Shown: positions 8,535-19,107, counted from the stretch's first letter. The stretch: DNA of 64,000 nucleotides from Desulfovibrio mangrovi (GCF_026230175.1 NZ_CP104208.1:3782001-3846000); one strand, 5' to 3'. Numbers and translations: made by a program. The notes: a model not told the origin generated them from the letters alone.

Positions 8535-9248
8535 ATGAAGTCGGAAGCAGTGGAAAACAAAACAACGCGCCGGGTGCGCCTGCATGAAGAGATTGTCGCC
8601 CAGATTCGCGAACTGATAGCGCAGGGCGAACTGAAGTCCGGTGACAAGTTGCCTGCGGAGCGCAGGCTTGCAGAGATATTTCGCGTTTCGCGTCATTCCG
8701 TGCGCGAAGCCATCCGGTCGTTGGAGCAGCAGCAGATTGTGACCAGCCGCCTGGGCGACGGGACCTATGTTCTGGAGAAGAAGGAAGAACAGGTCATTGA
8801 GCCGTTGGCAACCGCTCTGGAGCGTTGCCGCGGCAAGCTTGCCGAGGTGCTTGAACTGCGTAAGCTCATTGAGCCGCAGATCGCCTCGCTGGCGGCGCGC
8901 AACGTCACGGATGACGAGCTGATCGGGCTCAGGGCTCAGCTGGACAGGCAGATTGCCGAGATTCAGCTCGGGAATACCGGCTCTGAAGCGGACTGCGAAT
9001 TCCATAAGCTTATTGCGGCAGCCACGGGCAACAGCGTGCTGTTGGAGATGGTTACCCGCATCCACGACCTCGTTGCGGAGAGCAGAGACTTCACGTTGCA
9101 GAATGATCACAGACGCGACTGGGCCATAGAAACCCATGAGCGCATTCTCAAGGCCTTGGTGGACCGTGATCCGGAAGCCGCCTACCGGGAAATGTATGAT
9201 CATATTGCCTACGTGGAGCAGTTGGCGCTGAAGGAGCTGGGCCAGTAG
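8535..9248 (+). CDS. GntR-family transcriptional regulator, FadR subfamily
   Basis: A 237-residue regulator with an N-terminal winged helix (about 10-80, including the family signature LPAERRLAEIFRVSRHSVRE) and a C-terminal all-helical FCD ligand domain (about 95-230). FCD metal-site residues are visible as the Asp/His-containing segments ECEFHKLIAA-like (His in EFHKLI) and ETHERI. ATG at 8535 is chosen over upstream in-frame TTG because AAGGT precedes it. Members of this subfamily usually sense carboxylates such as lactate or pyruvate. The TauE/SafE exporter gene starts 173 bp downstream on the same strand and is a likely co-regulated partner. Confidence 0.88.
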   Translation: MKSEAVENKTTRRVRLHEEIVAQIRELIAQGELKSGDKLPAERRLAEIFRVSRHSVREAIRSLEQQQIVTSRLGDGTYVLEKKEEQVIEPLATALERCRGKLAEVLELRKLIEPQIASLAARNVTDDELIGLRAQLDRQIAEIQLGNTGSEADCEFHKLIAAATGNSVLLEMVTRIHDLVAESRDFTLQNDHRRDWAIETHERILKALVDRDPEAAYREMYDHIAYVEQLALKELGQ

Positions 9249-9421
9249 CACGTCGTCGGTGAGCAAAGGGTGTGTGCCCTTGCCCTAAGTCTTGGGAAGA
9301 CGCCCGTCGATCTGTGGCTGGCCTGTTCTGCACGAAAACAAGGTTGCGCAGGATCTGCCTGCTCCGGCAGGTTGGCTATGCACCTGTTTGCTGCACCATT
9401 TTGCCGCACCATAGAGGAACC

Positions 9422-10219
9422 ATGTTCACCACTCTTATTCTTTACCTGGCCCTTGGCGCTGTTGCCGGTATTCTTGCCGGACTGCTTGGCATAGGTGGCG
9501 GCCTTGTCATTGTGCCCATGCTGCATTTTGCTTTCCAGTGGCAGGGGCTGCCCGTTGAGCACCTGATGCACATGGCTCTCGGCACCTCGCTGGCCACCAT
9601 CATCATGACATCCGTTGCCAGCTACCGGGCCCATGACAAGTTGGGCGCCGTGCGCTGGGACATCTTCCGCAGCATTACTCCCGGAATCATCGTGGGCACC
9701 TTGATCGGTTCGTGGCTTGCCGCACGCATGTCTACCGGCATTCTCAAGGCCGTGTTCGTGTGTTTCCTGTATTACGTGGGAACGCAGATGCTCATGGGCA
9801 TCAAGCCAAAGCCGACCCGTGATATTCCCGGCACTGCAGGCATTTTCGGAACCGGCAGCATAATCGGCTGCGTCTCCAGTATCGTTGGTATTGGTGGCGG
9901 CACATTGACCGTTCCCTTCATGACCTGGTGCAATGTGCAGATGCATGTGGCCATCGGAACCGCCTCGGCCATAGGTTTGCCCATCGCATTGGCCGGAACC
10001 CTGGGATACGTCATGAACGGTTGGGGTGTTGCCGGTCTGCCTGACTGGACCGTGGGGTTTGTCTACATTCCGGCCCTGCTCGGCATCATCGCCGCCAGTG
10101 TGCTGACCGCTCCCTTCGGTGCAAAGCTGGCGCATAGCCTGCCGGTATCCAAGCTCAAGCGCATTTTTGCCATCCTGCTCTACGTGGTGGCCACCAAGAT
10201 GCTGTTGAGCCTTTTCTAG
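9422..10219 (+). CDS. TauE/SafE-family membrane exporter
   Basis: A 265-residue integral membrane protein with about eight helices and an internal duplication: GLLGIGGGLVIVP near 20-32 and SIVGIGGGTLTVP in the second half are the repeated glycine motifs of the family. Known members export sulfite, sulfoacetate or other small organosulfur or carboxylate anions. ATG at 9422 follows AGAGGA at suitable spacing; upstream in-frame codons lack a ribosome site. It follows a FadR-type regulator, so an organic-acid or sulfonate substrate is plausible but unproven. Confidence 0.85.
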   Translation: MFTTLILYLALGAVAGILAGLLGIGGGLVIVPMLHFAFQWQGLPVEHLMHMALGTSLATIIMTSVASYRAHDKLGAVRWDIFRSITPGIIVGTLIGSWLAARMSTGILKAVFVCFLYYVGTQMLMGIKPKPTRDIPGTAGIFGTGSIIGCVSSIVGIGGGTLTVPFMTWCNVQMHVAIGTASAIGLPIALAGTLGYVMNGWGVAGLPDWTVGFVYIPALLGIIAASVLTAPFGAKLAHSLPVSKLKRIFAILLYVVATKMLLSLF

Positions 10220-10319
10220 CCTCTCCTGTCTGCGGCCTGTTTCTTTCTTGTTGCTGGCCGCTTAAGCTTTCCCCTGTGATTGGCCGGACTACCTTGTGAG
10301 GTGGCCGGTTGGTTGGCAT

Positions 10320-10357
10320 CCGCCCCGTACGCGAAAGCGTGCGGGGCGGTTTGTTTT
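10320..10357 (+). terminator. Rho-independent terminator after the TauE/SafE gene
   Basis: A 13-bp stem (one G-U pair) with a GAAA tetraloop followed by a T-rich tract, 100 bp after the stop codon. Confidence 0.85.
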
Positions 10358-10749
10358 CACGAGGGGGAACAGGGCGCAAAAGGGACGATCAGTAGTGAAC
10401 ATTCACTATGATGTTTTGTTTCGATTCTGTTGCAAGCCGGTTTCGTTTTTTTACATAATCCCTCTACCTGAGATTGTTGGGATTGTTCCTAACTTTGGCC
10501 TTTACCTGTGGAAAAAAATATACTTGTTGGTCAGGCCACTCAGGGCTAGGTTGCCTCTCAGGGAAGAAAACAGGATGCAACGCTGCATTGGTTCTTTTGA
10601 TAATTGCTAGCGATATCAGATTGTTGCATTGTGTAAGCTTTTTGCTTTCCCAACTACGGCCTTACCGGGGTTTCATGCACAGCGTTGCTGCACAGTTACG
10701 AAGGGTGTGTGGAAAACCTGCTGGGATGACTGAGCAACAGGAGGATGTC
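10358..10749. other. Gene-free stretch before the small hypothetical gene
   Basis: About 390 bp, noticeably AT-rich at 10410-10520. I see no convincing protein, RNA gene or repeat. It probably carries the promoter of the small gene downstream, but I could not fix a -35/-10 pair. Confidence 0.4.
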
Positions 10750-11025
10750 GTGCGTAAGAATGGCATGGACGATATGATTGAAAAATTGGGTGAGGATTTT
10801 GCCAAATTCGCCGGGACGCTGCGAGACGTTGAGAGAACGGAGGATGGTGATTTCATAGTGCCTGCGGATGTGATGCTTTCCATCGTAGGCCATGTCGAAT
10901 CCATGTTCGGCACAGTGCGCAAGACGCACGTGTCGGTCAAAAGCGCTCTGGTAACCGAGCAGCTGTCTCGTGATAGAGCGTGGGATTTGCTGATGGAAGA
11001 GGCTGACTGCGGCACCGAACACTAA
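10750..11025 (+). CDS. Small acidic hypothetical protein
   Basis: A 91-residue protein that I do not recognise. GTG at 10750 is chosen because AGGAGG lies 5 nt upstream. ATG at 10726 is in frame but has no good ribosome site. The protein is acidic and looks largely helical, with no signal peptide or membrane segment and one Cys near the C-terminus. A strong terminator follows within 25 bp, which supports it as a real single-gene unit. It is convergent with dsrC. Confidence 0.6.
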   Translation: MRKNGMDDMIEKLGEDFAKFAGTLRDVERTEDGDFIVPADVMLSIVGHVESMFGTVRKTHVSVKSALVTEQLSRDRAWDLLMEEADCGTEH

Positions 11026-11049
11026 CTGGTCGAAATTCGCTGTACTGAT

Positions 11050-11090
11050 AAAGGCCCTGCAGGCACGACCTGCCGGGCCTTTGTCTTTTT
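11050..11090 (+). terminator. Rho-independent terminator of the small hypothetical gene
   Basis: An 8-bp outer stem (AAAGGCCC/GGGCCTTT) with an inner hairpin is followed by a T-rich run to 11091. Confidence 0.8.
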
Positions 11091-11133
11091 TGTGTGTGGG
11101 CTGAAAAGCAGGTCGGGGATGGTCTGAAAAGGG

Positions 11134-11165
11134 CAAAAAAAATGGCGGAAGCCGAAGCTTCCGCC
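11134..11165 (-). terminator. Rho-independent terminator of dsrC
   Basis: Read on the minus strand: a perfect 9-bp stem with a TTCG tetraloop, then ATTTTTTTT. It lies 28 bp after the dsrC stop. Confidence 0.92.
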
Positions 11166-11192
11166 TTGATTGCACTTGCGCGCTGGTAGCGA

Positions 11193-11510
11193 CTAAACGC
11201 AGCCAGTGGGCTTGGGCAGACCGGCCATCTTACAAGCGCCCTTGCCGGGGCCGGAGGGGAACAGTTCGTAAACCTGCTTCAGCTTGAAGCCGGTGTTCTT
11301 GGAAAGAATACGAACCATGGGAGCGATGCCGTTCTTCTTGTAGTAGTCCTGCAGGAAGTCCAGAATCTTCTGGTGGTCTTCGGTGATCTCAGCGATACCT
11401 TCGGATTCCTTTACGAACTCAACCCACTCAGGGGACCATTCTTCGAAGCGAAGCAGGAAGCCGTCTTCATCAACCTCAAAAGTCTTACCCTTAAAAGAAA
11501 CTTCAGCCAT
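11193..11510 (-). CDS. dsrC: DsrC, sulfur-carrier protein of dissimilatory sulfite reduction
   Basis: A 105-residue DsrC/TusE-family protein. It has the two C-terminal cysteines that define true DsrC: Cys104, the penultimate residue, and Cys93, eleven positions earlier, within GPGKGACKMAGLPKPTGCV. DsrC takes sulfur from sulfite at the DsrAB sulfite reductase as a trisulfide, which a membrane complex then reduces. The start is supported by AGGAGG six nt upstream. The gene stands alone, away from dsrAB, as is usual in Desulfovibrio, and has its own strong terminator. A long upstream gap suggests an independent promoter. Confidence 0.97.
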   Translation of the reverse strand: MAEVSFKGKTFEVDEDGFLLRFEEWSPEWVEFVKESEGIAEITEDHQKILDFLQDYYKKNGIAPMVRILSKNTGFKLKQVYELFPSGPGKGACKMAGLPKPTGCV

Positions 11511-11963
11511 TTGTGTCCTCCTTGGACATGCTCTTCAGCGTGTATCGAGCTAGACTATGCCGGAAACCGGAATGGTATCCGGCAACCAAAGTAAGCAGCT
11601 GTCCGCTGCTTGTTTCCACACAGGTAACGATGAACCATTCAAAGGTATGAAAGGTCAATCTTCAGCTATTATCCCGCTTTGGATAAAGCCGGATATAGGG
11701 GTTTGTCAATGGTCTGCCTGAAAAAAGCGCAACGCGTGCGCGACAGGAGAATAATGCCTTAAAAGGCCGCGGTGCCGTCCTGTTGGGGAGCGGTCACAAC
11801 CATTGCTACCCTGTAAGTGGTGCTTAACATGCCACAAGGATTTCAAAATTTCAAGAAAAGTCGTCCTAATGTTTCCTTATTGATTTCAGTGTATTGCCTG
11901 TGATTGAGTGTGCAGCTAAGTATTTAGGGTTTTGTTTACTGCCAGTGGGCGGATGTGACACTG
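11511..11963. other. Gene-free stretch upstream of dsrC
   Basis: About 450 bp without a convincing gene. On the minus strand it should hold the dsrC promoter. TTGACA lies at 11704-11709, but the best -10 partner (18 bp away) is only a 3/6 match, so no promoter is called. A short inverted repeat, GCCGGA...TCCGGC at about 11560-11585, may form a hairpin in the dsrC leader. The part from 11820 to 11940 is AT-rich. Confidence 0.4.
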
Positions 11964-11996
11964 AAAAGGGAGAGAGCGTTACGCTCTCTCCCTTTT
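11964..11996 (-). terminator. Terminator of the CBS-ACT gene
   Basis: A perfect 16-bp inverted repeat with a 1-nt centre, ending in TTTT on the minus strand, 32 bp after the stop of the CBS-ACT gene. Confidence 0.8.
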
Positions 11997-12028
11997 AATG
12001 TCATTAACCAGTGGTCGCGGCTTGCGGG

Positions 12029-12709
12029 TTACGTAAGCGCGTGGACGTGGTCGCGGGCCCAGAACAGCATCTTGTGCCTGGACTTGAGCTCCTCGATGAT
12101 CTTGTTTTCTGCCGTACGGTCCATGGGCATGATGCGGATGTTCACAACGCGGCTTTCCTTGTTCTTGTCCGGCCCTTCCATGGAGGTCAGGATGGAGATG
12201 ATGCGGGCGTTGTGTTCGCGCAGCGTGTCTACGATGGGCTTCAGCGTGCCCGGGGTGTTGGGCAGTTCAAAGGCGAACTGCACACCGCCGTAGCGGACGC
12301 CGGTGATGGTGATGAGCACTTCGAAGATGTCGCTGTCCGTGATAATACCTTGCAGAATGCCGTCATCATCGACCACGGGCATGCCGCCGATCTTCTTGCC
12401 GATCATGGTGACGGCAGCGTTTTCCACTGTGTCCAGCGGCTTGGCGCACACCGGATCAACGGTCATGATATCCTTCACCTTGATCTCGGAGAGAAGATAG
12501 TACAGCTCGTGCACGTCAAGGCTCGTGGCCTTGGAGGGGGAAGCTTCCTTGATGTCGCGGTCGGAGACGATGCCGACAACGCGATTCTTGGCGTCCACCA
12601 CGGGCAGTCTGCTGATGTCGTGCTCCTTGAGAATCTTGGAGGCCTTCATCATGGACGTGTCGGGGGTGACGGTAAGTACTTCCTTGGTCATCCAGTCGCG
12701 AATAAGCAT
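12029..12709 (-). CDS. CBS-CBS-ACT protein (AcuB-like)
   Basis: A 226-residue cytoplasmic protein. Two CBS motifs (about 7-60 and 78-132) form a Bateman module that binds adenine nucleotides, and an ACT domain (about 140-205) is typical for amino-acid or other small-ligand binding. The N-terminal MTKEVLTVTPDTSMMKA and the second repeat VKDIMTVDPVC are classic CBS signatures. AGGAGG six nt upstream supports the start. The layout matches AcuB-like proteins, whose role outside Bacillus is unclear. It diverges from larC, and a perfect palindrome lies between the two genes. Confidence 0.85.
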   Translation of the reverse strand: MLIRDWMTKEVLTVTPDTSMMKASKILKEHDISRLPVVDAKNRVVGIVSDRDIKEASPSKATSLDVHELYYLLSEIKVKDIMTVDPVCAKPLDTVENAAVTMIGKKIGGMPVVDDDGILQGIITDSDIFEVLITITGVRYGGVQFAFELPNTPGTLKPIVDTLREHNARIISILTSMEGPDKNKESRVVNIRIMPMDRTAENKIIEELKSRHKMLFWARDHVHALT

Positions 12710-12821
12710 AAGGTTCCTCCTTACTCAGCCAGAAAAGTATGTTAGGCCTGAGCCGTTGGTTTCATTTTCCGTAGGTTTACTATAATCATCTTTTGGCAAG
12801 GCAAACAAGAAAAAATAATCA

Positions 12822-12837
12822 CCATAACATGTTATGG
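12822..12837. promoter_or_regulatory. Perfect 16-bp palindrome between CBS-ACT and larC
   Basis: CCATAACATGTTATGG is a perfect palindrome without spacer, in the 316-bp gap between two divergent genes. It lies 112 bp from the CBS-ACT start and 188 bp from the larC start. The form suits a dimeric regulator; I do not recognise the motif. I see no gene in the rest of this gap. Confidence 0.5.
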
Positions 12838-13025
12838 CGTCAATATTCGGTCTGGAACCGTTTATCCATGATTCTTTCGTGTCTTTGCGAATTGTGCTGT
12901 TTGCTGCATCCTTCCGGCAGGGAACGGCAACGGGGCCTCGGCGAAGGTGATAGCGCTTTCTGCCGATATGGCCGTCCCATTGGCGGGCGGCAGATCTATA
13001 CGTGCAGTGTCTATTGGGAGTGCAT

Positions 13026-14240
13026 ATGCGATCGCTGTATCTTGATTGTTCCTTGGGCCTTGGCGGTGACATGCTGCTTGCCGCCCTGCACGGACTGGGT
13101 GCGGACTTTGCTGTACTTGAGGGATTATTCTCGGATTCAGGCGTCGCCGTGGAAATACGCCCCGAGACCGTCACACGGCAGGGAGTAGCAGGGTGTTCCA
13201 TGAGTATTCGCTGGGAGGACGGGCAGCCGCTTCGACACCTTGCTGATCTTGAGGACATTCTGAACCGGCTGGCCGTTTCCCCTTCCGTCAAGGAGAAGAG
13301 TGCAAAGGCGTTGCGCCGACTTGCGGAGGTGGAAGCCACCGTGCATGGCGTTGCCGTTGAGTCTGTGCATTTTCACGAGGTAGGGGCCATTGATACGCTG
13401 GTGGATGTGGTCGGTGCTTTCTGGGCGCTGGAACAAATGGGCGTTGAAGAGGTGGTGTGTTCCTCATTGCCGTGGTTCACGGGAACGGTGCAATGCGAGC
13501 ACGGCACCATGGCGCTGCCTGCACCCGCCACGTTGCAGCTCATGCAGGGCAAGCCAGTGCACCCCACCGCTTTTACGCAGGAGATGGTCACGCCTACCGG
13601 CGCGTTGCTCATAGATGCTCTGGTTTCACGGTTTGCCGAAGGACCGACGGGTACCTTGCTCGGGAGCGGGCTGGGGTATGGTACCCGCGATTCGGGAGGA
13701 GGGCTGCGTACGTTCCTGCTGGCGCAGGCGGACGCAGGCAAAAGCAATCGCGCGGGAGCTGCTGAGGCCGTGACGCTTGATACCGTCGTGCAGCTTGAGA
13801 GCAACGTGGACCATCTGACCGGCGAGGAAATCGGGTTCTGCTTTGAGTCGTTAATGGAGGCTGGCGCTCTGGATGTGCTCTATCTTCCCGGGATCATGAA
13901 AAAGAACAGGGCGGGCGGGGTACTTCGGGTGCTTTGTGCGCCGGACATGGCAGATGCCGTGCAACAGGCTTTCTTTCATCACACGCATACCCTCGGCATT
14001 CGTCGCAGTCGTGTGGAGCGGGTCACGCTGCAGCGGCATGCTTCCCGTATGGAAACACCGTTGGGCGAGATGGAGGCCAAATCCTATAGTCTGGGAGGTC
14101 GGCAGATTTCCCGTCCGGAATATGAGGCTCTGGTGGCTTTTGCCAGAAAAACGGGGCGGAGTCTGCCGGAGTTGCGGGCCATGATGTCTGGTGGGGCCGG
14201 GGAGGAAGCGTCTGACGGAGATGAGGACTGCAATATGTAG
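13026..14240 (+). CDS. larC: LarC, nickel insertion into the nickel-pincer nucleotide cofactor
   Basis: A 404-residue single-frame LarC. The N-terminus YLDCSLGLGGDMLLAAL, the central HFHEVGAIDTLVDVVG segment and the later GSGLGYGTRD and ESNVDHLTGE blocks are family hallmarks. LarC uses CTP to insert nickel into the pyridinium thiocarboxamide cofactor of lactate racemase and related racemases/epimerases. In some lactobacilli LarC is made by frameshifting; here it is continuous. ATG at 13026 follows GGGAG at good spacing. larA, larB and larE are not in this window. Confidence 0.9.
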   Translation: MRSLYLDCSLGLGGDMLLAALHGLGADFAVLEGLFSDSGVAVEIRPETVTRQGVAGCSMSIRWEDGQPLRHLADLEDILNRLAVSPSVKEKSAKALRRLAEVEATVHGVAVESVHFHEVGAIDTLVDVVGAFWALEQMGVEEVVCSSLPWFTGTVQCEHGTMALPAPATLQLMQGKPVHPTAFTQEMVTPTGALLIDALVSRFAEGPTGTLLGSGLGYGTRDSGGGLRTFLLAQADAGKSNRAGAAEAVTLDTVVQLESNVDHLTGEEIGFCFESLMEAGALDVLYLPGIMKKNRAGGVLRVLCAPDMADAVQQAFFHHTHTLGIRRSRVERVTLQRHASRMETPLGEMEAKSYSLGGRQISRPEYEALVAFARKTGRSLPELRAMMSGGAGEEASDGDEDCNM

Positions 14241-14454
14241 TCAGTCATGGCGCAGCAGGATGAGGGCTTCTCCAGTCATGCCTATGCCGCCGGGATGTTG
14301 CAGAGGGTTTCAGAATGTCCCATGCGGGAACGCGGGTGGGTTTTAGTCCGCTCCGTATGAAGCGGCTTCGCTTTTTGTACGAAACAGCAGCAGACCCGAT
14401 CGCATTGGCATCGGTCAATATGGCCCTGTCAGGGGCGTTCGCGGGCAGTTGCCG

Positions 14455-15375
14455 TCAGCGGATGCGCAGGCTGCGCCAGACCGATTCGAAGGTCTCCGAG
14501 TCGCAGGCCGTGGTGGTGCCTGATTCGTGCGTCACCATGAGCATCTTGTTCTCGTTTTCCACTATCCATGCCGTTCCCTGAATCGTGCGCGTCTTCTTTT
14601 TGCCGTTGGCAAACAGGGAAAGCCGTTGCAGCAGGTTGGGCCGTGTTTCCTTATGCCACCGGTAGCGTTTGCGGGAACCGTCCGGCAGTCCGGCCTTTTC
14701 CTTGCGGATGTTTTCCAGCGGGGTGTCCATGGTGTCCCGAATCCAGACCCTGAACGGTTGTCCCTGCAATACCACGTTGGCGGGAGCAAGGCGTTTTATG
14801 CTCAGGGTGCAGCGGCCGTCGGTAAAGTCCAGTTCACTCAGGCCGGGTTTGAATTCCGCTTTCGCAAGCGTGTATCCGGCTGGTGCCAGAAACTGCAGGT
14901 CGTTTATCGCGTAGGGGACAGGGGCCCCGGGCAGAGCCATGGACATGCTGTTCAGAACGGGGCGCAAGGCTTCTGCCTCTGCAGCGCTCTTCAGCGGGCT
15001 TTGGATAAGCACGGTGCTGTTGGAAGGTCTGTGCAGGCACAGGGCACCGTTGGCACTTTTGTGCGAGAATGGATGAACTTCAAAGTCAGGCGACATGGCC
15101 GTGAGCAGTTCGGTCCAATGGGAAGGGATGTCGGCAGACGTGAAGGAGAATCCCTCAAAGCGTTGCATCTGCCTTTCAAGAGCACGACGCTTGCGCGGGA
15201 TGGAAACAGGGCCGGATTCCACGGTCCACTTGCATTCCAGAACGGCAAGGTCGTTACGGGTAATGAGAAGGTGTCTGGTGTCAATGATTGCCGGTATCCA
15301 GTCGTCGGGCACGGTCAGGACTAAGCCGTTCCATGCCACCGGACTGCCGGGTATGTCCGATGCAGCGTCCATGTG
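14455..15375 (-). CDS. Hypothetical protein, divergent from the radical SAM gene
   Basis: A 306-residue protein of unknown function with no signal peptide or membrane helix. The start at 15375 is favoured because AGGA lies about 8 nt upstream and the sequence becomes protein-like there; the same frame runs open to 15621, but that part has an unlikely composition. It shows evenly spaced Trp residues (WNGLVLTVPDDW, ECKWTVES, SHWTELL, FRVWIRD, ESVWRSLRIR) and a basic middle stretch. The first motif is also where similar short beta-rich domains begin, but I cannot name a family. It is divergent from a radical SAM/SPASM enzyme and could be its partner or substrate-recognition protein; that is inference from position only. 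Confidence 0.6.
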   Translation of the reverse strand, partial: HMDAASDIPGSPVAWNGLVLTVPDDWIPAIIDTRHLLITRNDLAVLECKWTVESGPVSIPRKRRALERQMQRFEGFSFTSADIPSHWTELLTAMSPDFEVHPFSHKSANGALCLHRPSNSTVLIQSPLKSAAEAEALRPVLNSMSMALPGAPVPYAINDLQFLAPAGYTLAKAEFKPGLSELDFTDGRCTLSIKRLAPANVVLQGQPFRVWIRDTMDTPLENIRKEKAGLPDGSRKRYRWHKETRPNLLQRLSLFANGKKKTRTIQGTAWIVENENKMLMVTHESGTTTACDSETFESVWRSLRIR

Positions 15376-15514
15376 CCATTCCTGTTGAGGGTTGCCAAAG
15401 GCGGAGTGCCGCGTGCTTATGGCGGGTATCCGCAGCCTGTTTCCGGCAGACTGCTTTTTTTCCGGCAGTTTGTCCAGAGGGTGTTGGCTGAGCAAATAAC
15501 TAATATCGTATTTT

Positions 15515-15548
15515 CCCTTGCCAAGGGGCGACCGGACATTAGATGTCC
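15515..15548. repeat. Two adjacent short inverted repeats in a divergent gap
   Basis: CCCTTG-C-CAAGGG at 15515-15527 and GGACAT-TAG-ATGTCC at 15534-15548, both perfect, lie 7 bp apart in the 315-bp gap between the hypothetical gene and the radical SAM gene. TATATT at 15576-15581 may be a -10 box towards the radical SAM gene. They are candidate operator sites; no other gene is seen in the gap. Confidence 0.4.
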
Positions 15549-15690
15549 TTAGCCGGAATGGTCTGTCCCGGCTGTTATATTGTTTTCTGCTCCCTTTCGA
15601 GAGTGATGTACCTGATTGCAAGAAGTGGTGCCGCCAGCGGGAACTCGTGTGAGAGAGCCTGGGGCACTGAGAAATGAGAGAGGTCGCTGC

Positions 15691-16986
15691 GTGTCGAACG
15701 ACTATCCTGCCCGCCTGTATGTTGAGGTGACAACCCGTTGCAATCTGCGTTGCAGCATGTGCGTGAAACAGACGGAAGGCTGCGGCATTGCCGAGGCCGA
15801 TATGCCGTTCGAGGTTTTTTCAAGGCTGGCCTCGTGCCTGCCCCATGCCGAGGCGGTGTTGCTGAATGGCGTGGGAGAGCCGCTGTTGCACCCGCAACTG
15901 CCGGAGATGGTCCGTTTTGCACGACAGCATATGGTACCGGATGCCATGCTGGGGTTCCAGTCCAACGGGTTGCCGCTGACTCCGCAGCTTGCGGAACGGT
16001 TGCTGGCGGCAGGCCTTTCCACAGTCTGCCTTTCCGTGGATTCCATCGCCTCCGCAGAAATGGAGACACTGCACGGCGGCGGGCAGACCATGAGTCTTGG
16101 CCGCTCTTTCGCCATGCTGCGTGAGGCGCGCCAGCGCACCGGAAACGACCGTTTCCGCATCGGGGCCGAGTTCGTCATCATGCGGCGCAATCTGCATGAA
16201 CTGCCACAGGTCGTCCGCTGGGCATCGGAACAGGGCGCGGCCTATATGCTGGCCAGCCATGTATTGCCCTATGACGAGCGGGCCGTTGCCGAATCCGTGT
16301 TTACGCAGGATTCGCCGGAGGTGCTCGCCTTTTTCGGGGAATGGCGCGACAAGGCCGCTGCCTTGGGGCTTGATCTAGACCGTTACTATTCCCTGTTCCG
16401 TAAATTTCACCGCAGCGAGGACGAAAAGCGGCTGGTGGCCTTTGTGCAGGAGATGCAGCAGGCGGCCAGCGCGCAGGGCATTTCGCTGCACCTCAAGCGG
16501 CTCATCGAGCAGTCCGGGGCTATCCCCCTTGCCGAGGTGGAGGCCGTCTTCGCCGAGGCGCGAGCAGTGGCGGAGGAATGCTGTCTGGAACTGCACCTGC
16601 CCACGGCTGCGGCCCGCAAGGAGCGCCGCTGCGACTTTGTGGAGGATGGGGCCGTGTTCATTACGCCCGATGGCGGGGCGCATCCCTGCTATTTTCTCTG
16701 GCACCGCTATTCCTGCCATCTGGACGGACAGAAGAAGACCGTGCGGCCGGAACGCTTCGGCAGTGTGGCGTTCTCCTCACTGGAAGCGATCTGGCGTTCG
16801 CCGGAGTATGCCTCGTTCCGGAAAGACGTGTGTGCCTATGAGTATCCCGACTGTTCTTCGTGCACCATGGGACCGTGTGATGACATGACCGGTGAGATGG
16901 GGCCCTTTGAGCATGATTGCCACGGCATTACGGTTCCTTGCGGGCATTGTCCGTGGTGTCTTGGCGGATTGCAGTGTCTTCTTTAA
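15691..16986 (+). CDS. Radical SAM/SPASM protein, putative metalloenzyme maturase
   Basis: A 431-residue radical SAM enzyme with GTG start (GAGAGG upstream). The S-adenosylmethionine [4Fe-4S] motif CX3CX2C is Cys17, Cys21 and Cys24, followed by the NGVGEPLLHP glycine/glutamate motif. The C-terminal third is rich in cysteine (CDF...CYFLW, CAYEYPDCSSCTMGPCDD, and a final CGHCPWCLGGLQCLL), which is a SPASM/twitch-like region that should bind auxiliary Fe-S clusters. The C-terminal pattern resembles a family annotated as radical SAM metalloenzyme maturase in deltaproteobacteria; I recall this from memory and have not tested it. The neighbours are larC and an unknown divergent gene, so its substrate is open. 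Confidence 0.75.
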   Translation: MSNDYPARLYVEVTTRCNLRCSMCVKQTEGCGIAEADMPFEVFSRLASCLPHAEAVLLNGVGEPLLHPQLPEMVRFARQHMVPDAMLGFQSNGLPLTPQLAERLLAAGLSTVCLSVDSIASAEMETLHGGGQTMSLGRSFAMLREARQRTGNDRFRIGAEFVIMRRNLHELPQVVRWASEQGAAYMLASHVLPYDERAVAESVFTQDSPEVLAFFGEWRDKAAALGLDLDRYYSLFRKFHRSEDEKRLVAFVQEMQQAASAQGISLHLKRLIEQSGAIPLAEVEAVFAEARAVAEECCLELHLPTAAARKERRCDFVEDGAVFITPDGGAHPCYFLWHRYSCHLDGQKKTVRPERFGSVAFSSLEAIWRSPEYASFRKDVCAYEYPDCSSCTMGPCDDMTGEMGPFEHDCHGITVPCGHCPWCLGGLQCLL

Positions 16987-17229
16987 TTATTTCACGGTAA
17001 TTCAGGTTCAGTTGAGCCTATTTTCCCAAGTGGGACACCCCATTGCTTGGTGTTAGACTTCCGGTCGCAAATAGTCTATGTAAGGCTGTTCATTGCGGGT
17101 GCTCCAATTCTGTTGCCGGAAGGGCGCAGTTGCGGTGCCCCGAACGCTCCGGCCAGCGGTCCCGCTGCCGGCATTACAACCTTATGCACAGGAGGAATGA
17201 CGTCCTTCGGGACGCCATCCAAAATACAT

Positions 17230-19035
<1,806 letters not shown>

Positions 19036-19107
19036 CGGGTTGTTCTTTCCGTACACGCGAACAGAAACTGTCCGACTACCCGCCCGACACACGCCGAGCG
19101 GCAGAAT

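Noticed and set aside
11704-11709. TTGACA on the minus strand as the dsrC promoter
   Set aside because: No acceptable -10 box at 16-18 bp; the best is a 3/6 match. Recorded as a gap note only.
15376-15621. Longer N-terminus for the unknown gene opposite the radical SAM gene
   Set aside because: The extra 82 codons have an unlikely composition, cross two inverted repeats, and a better ribosome site precedes the inner ATG.
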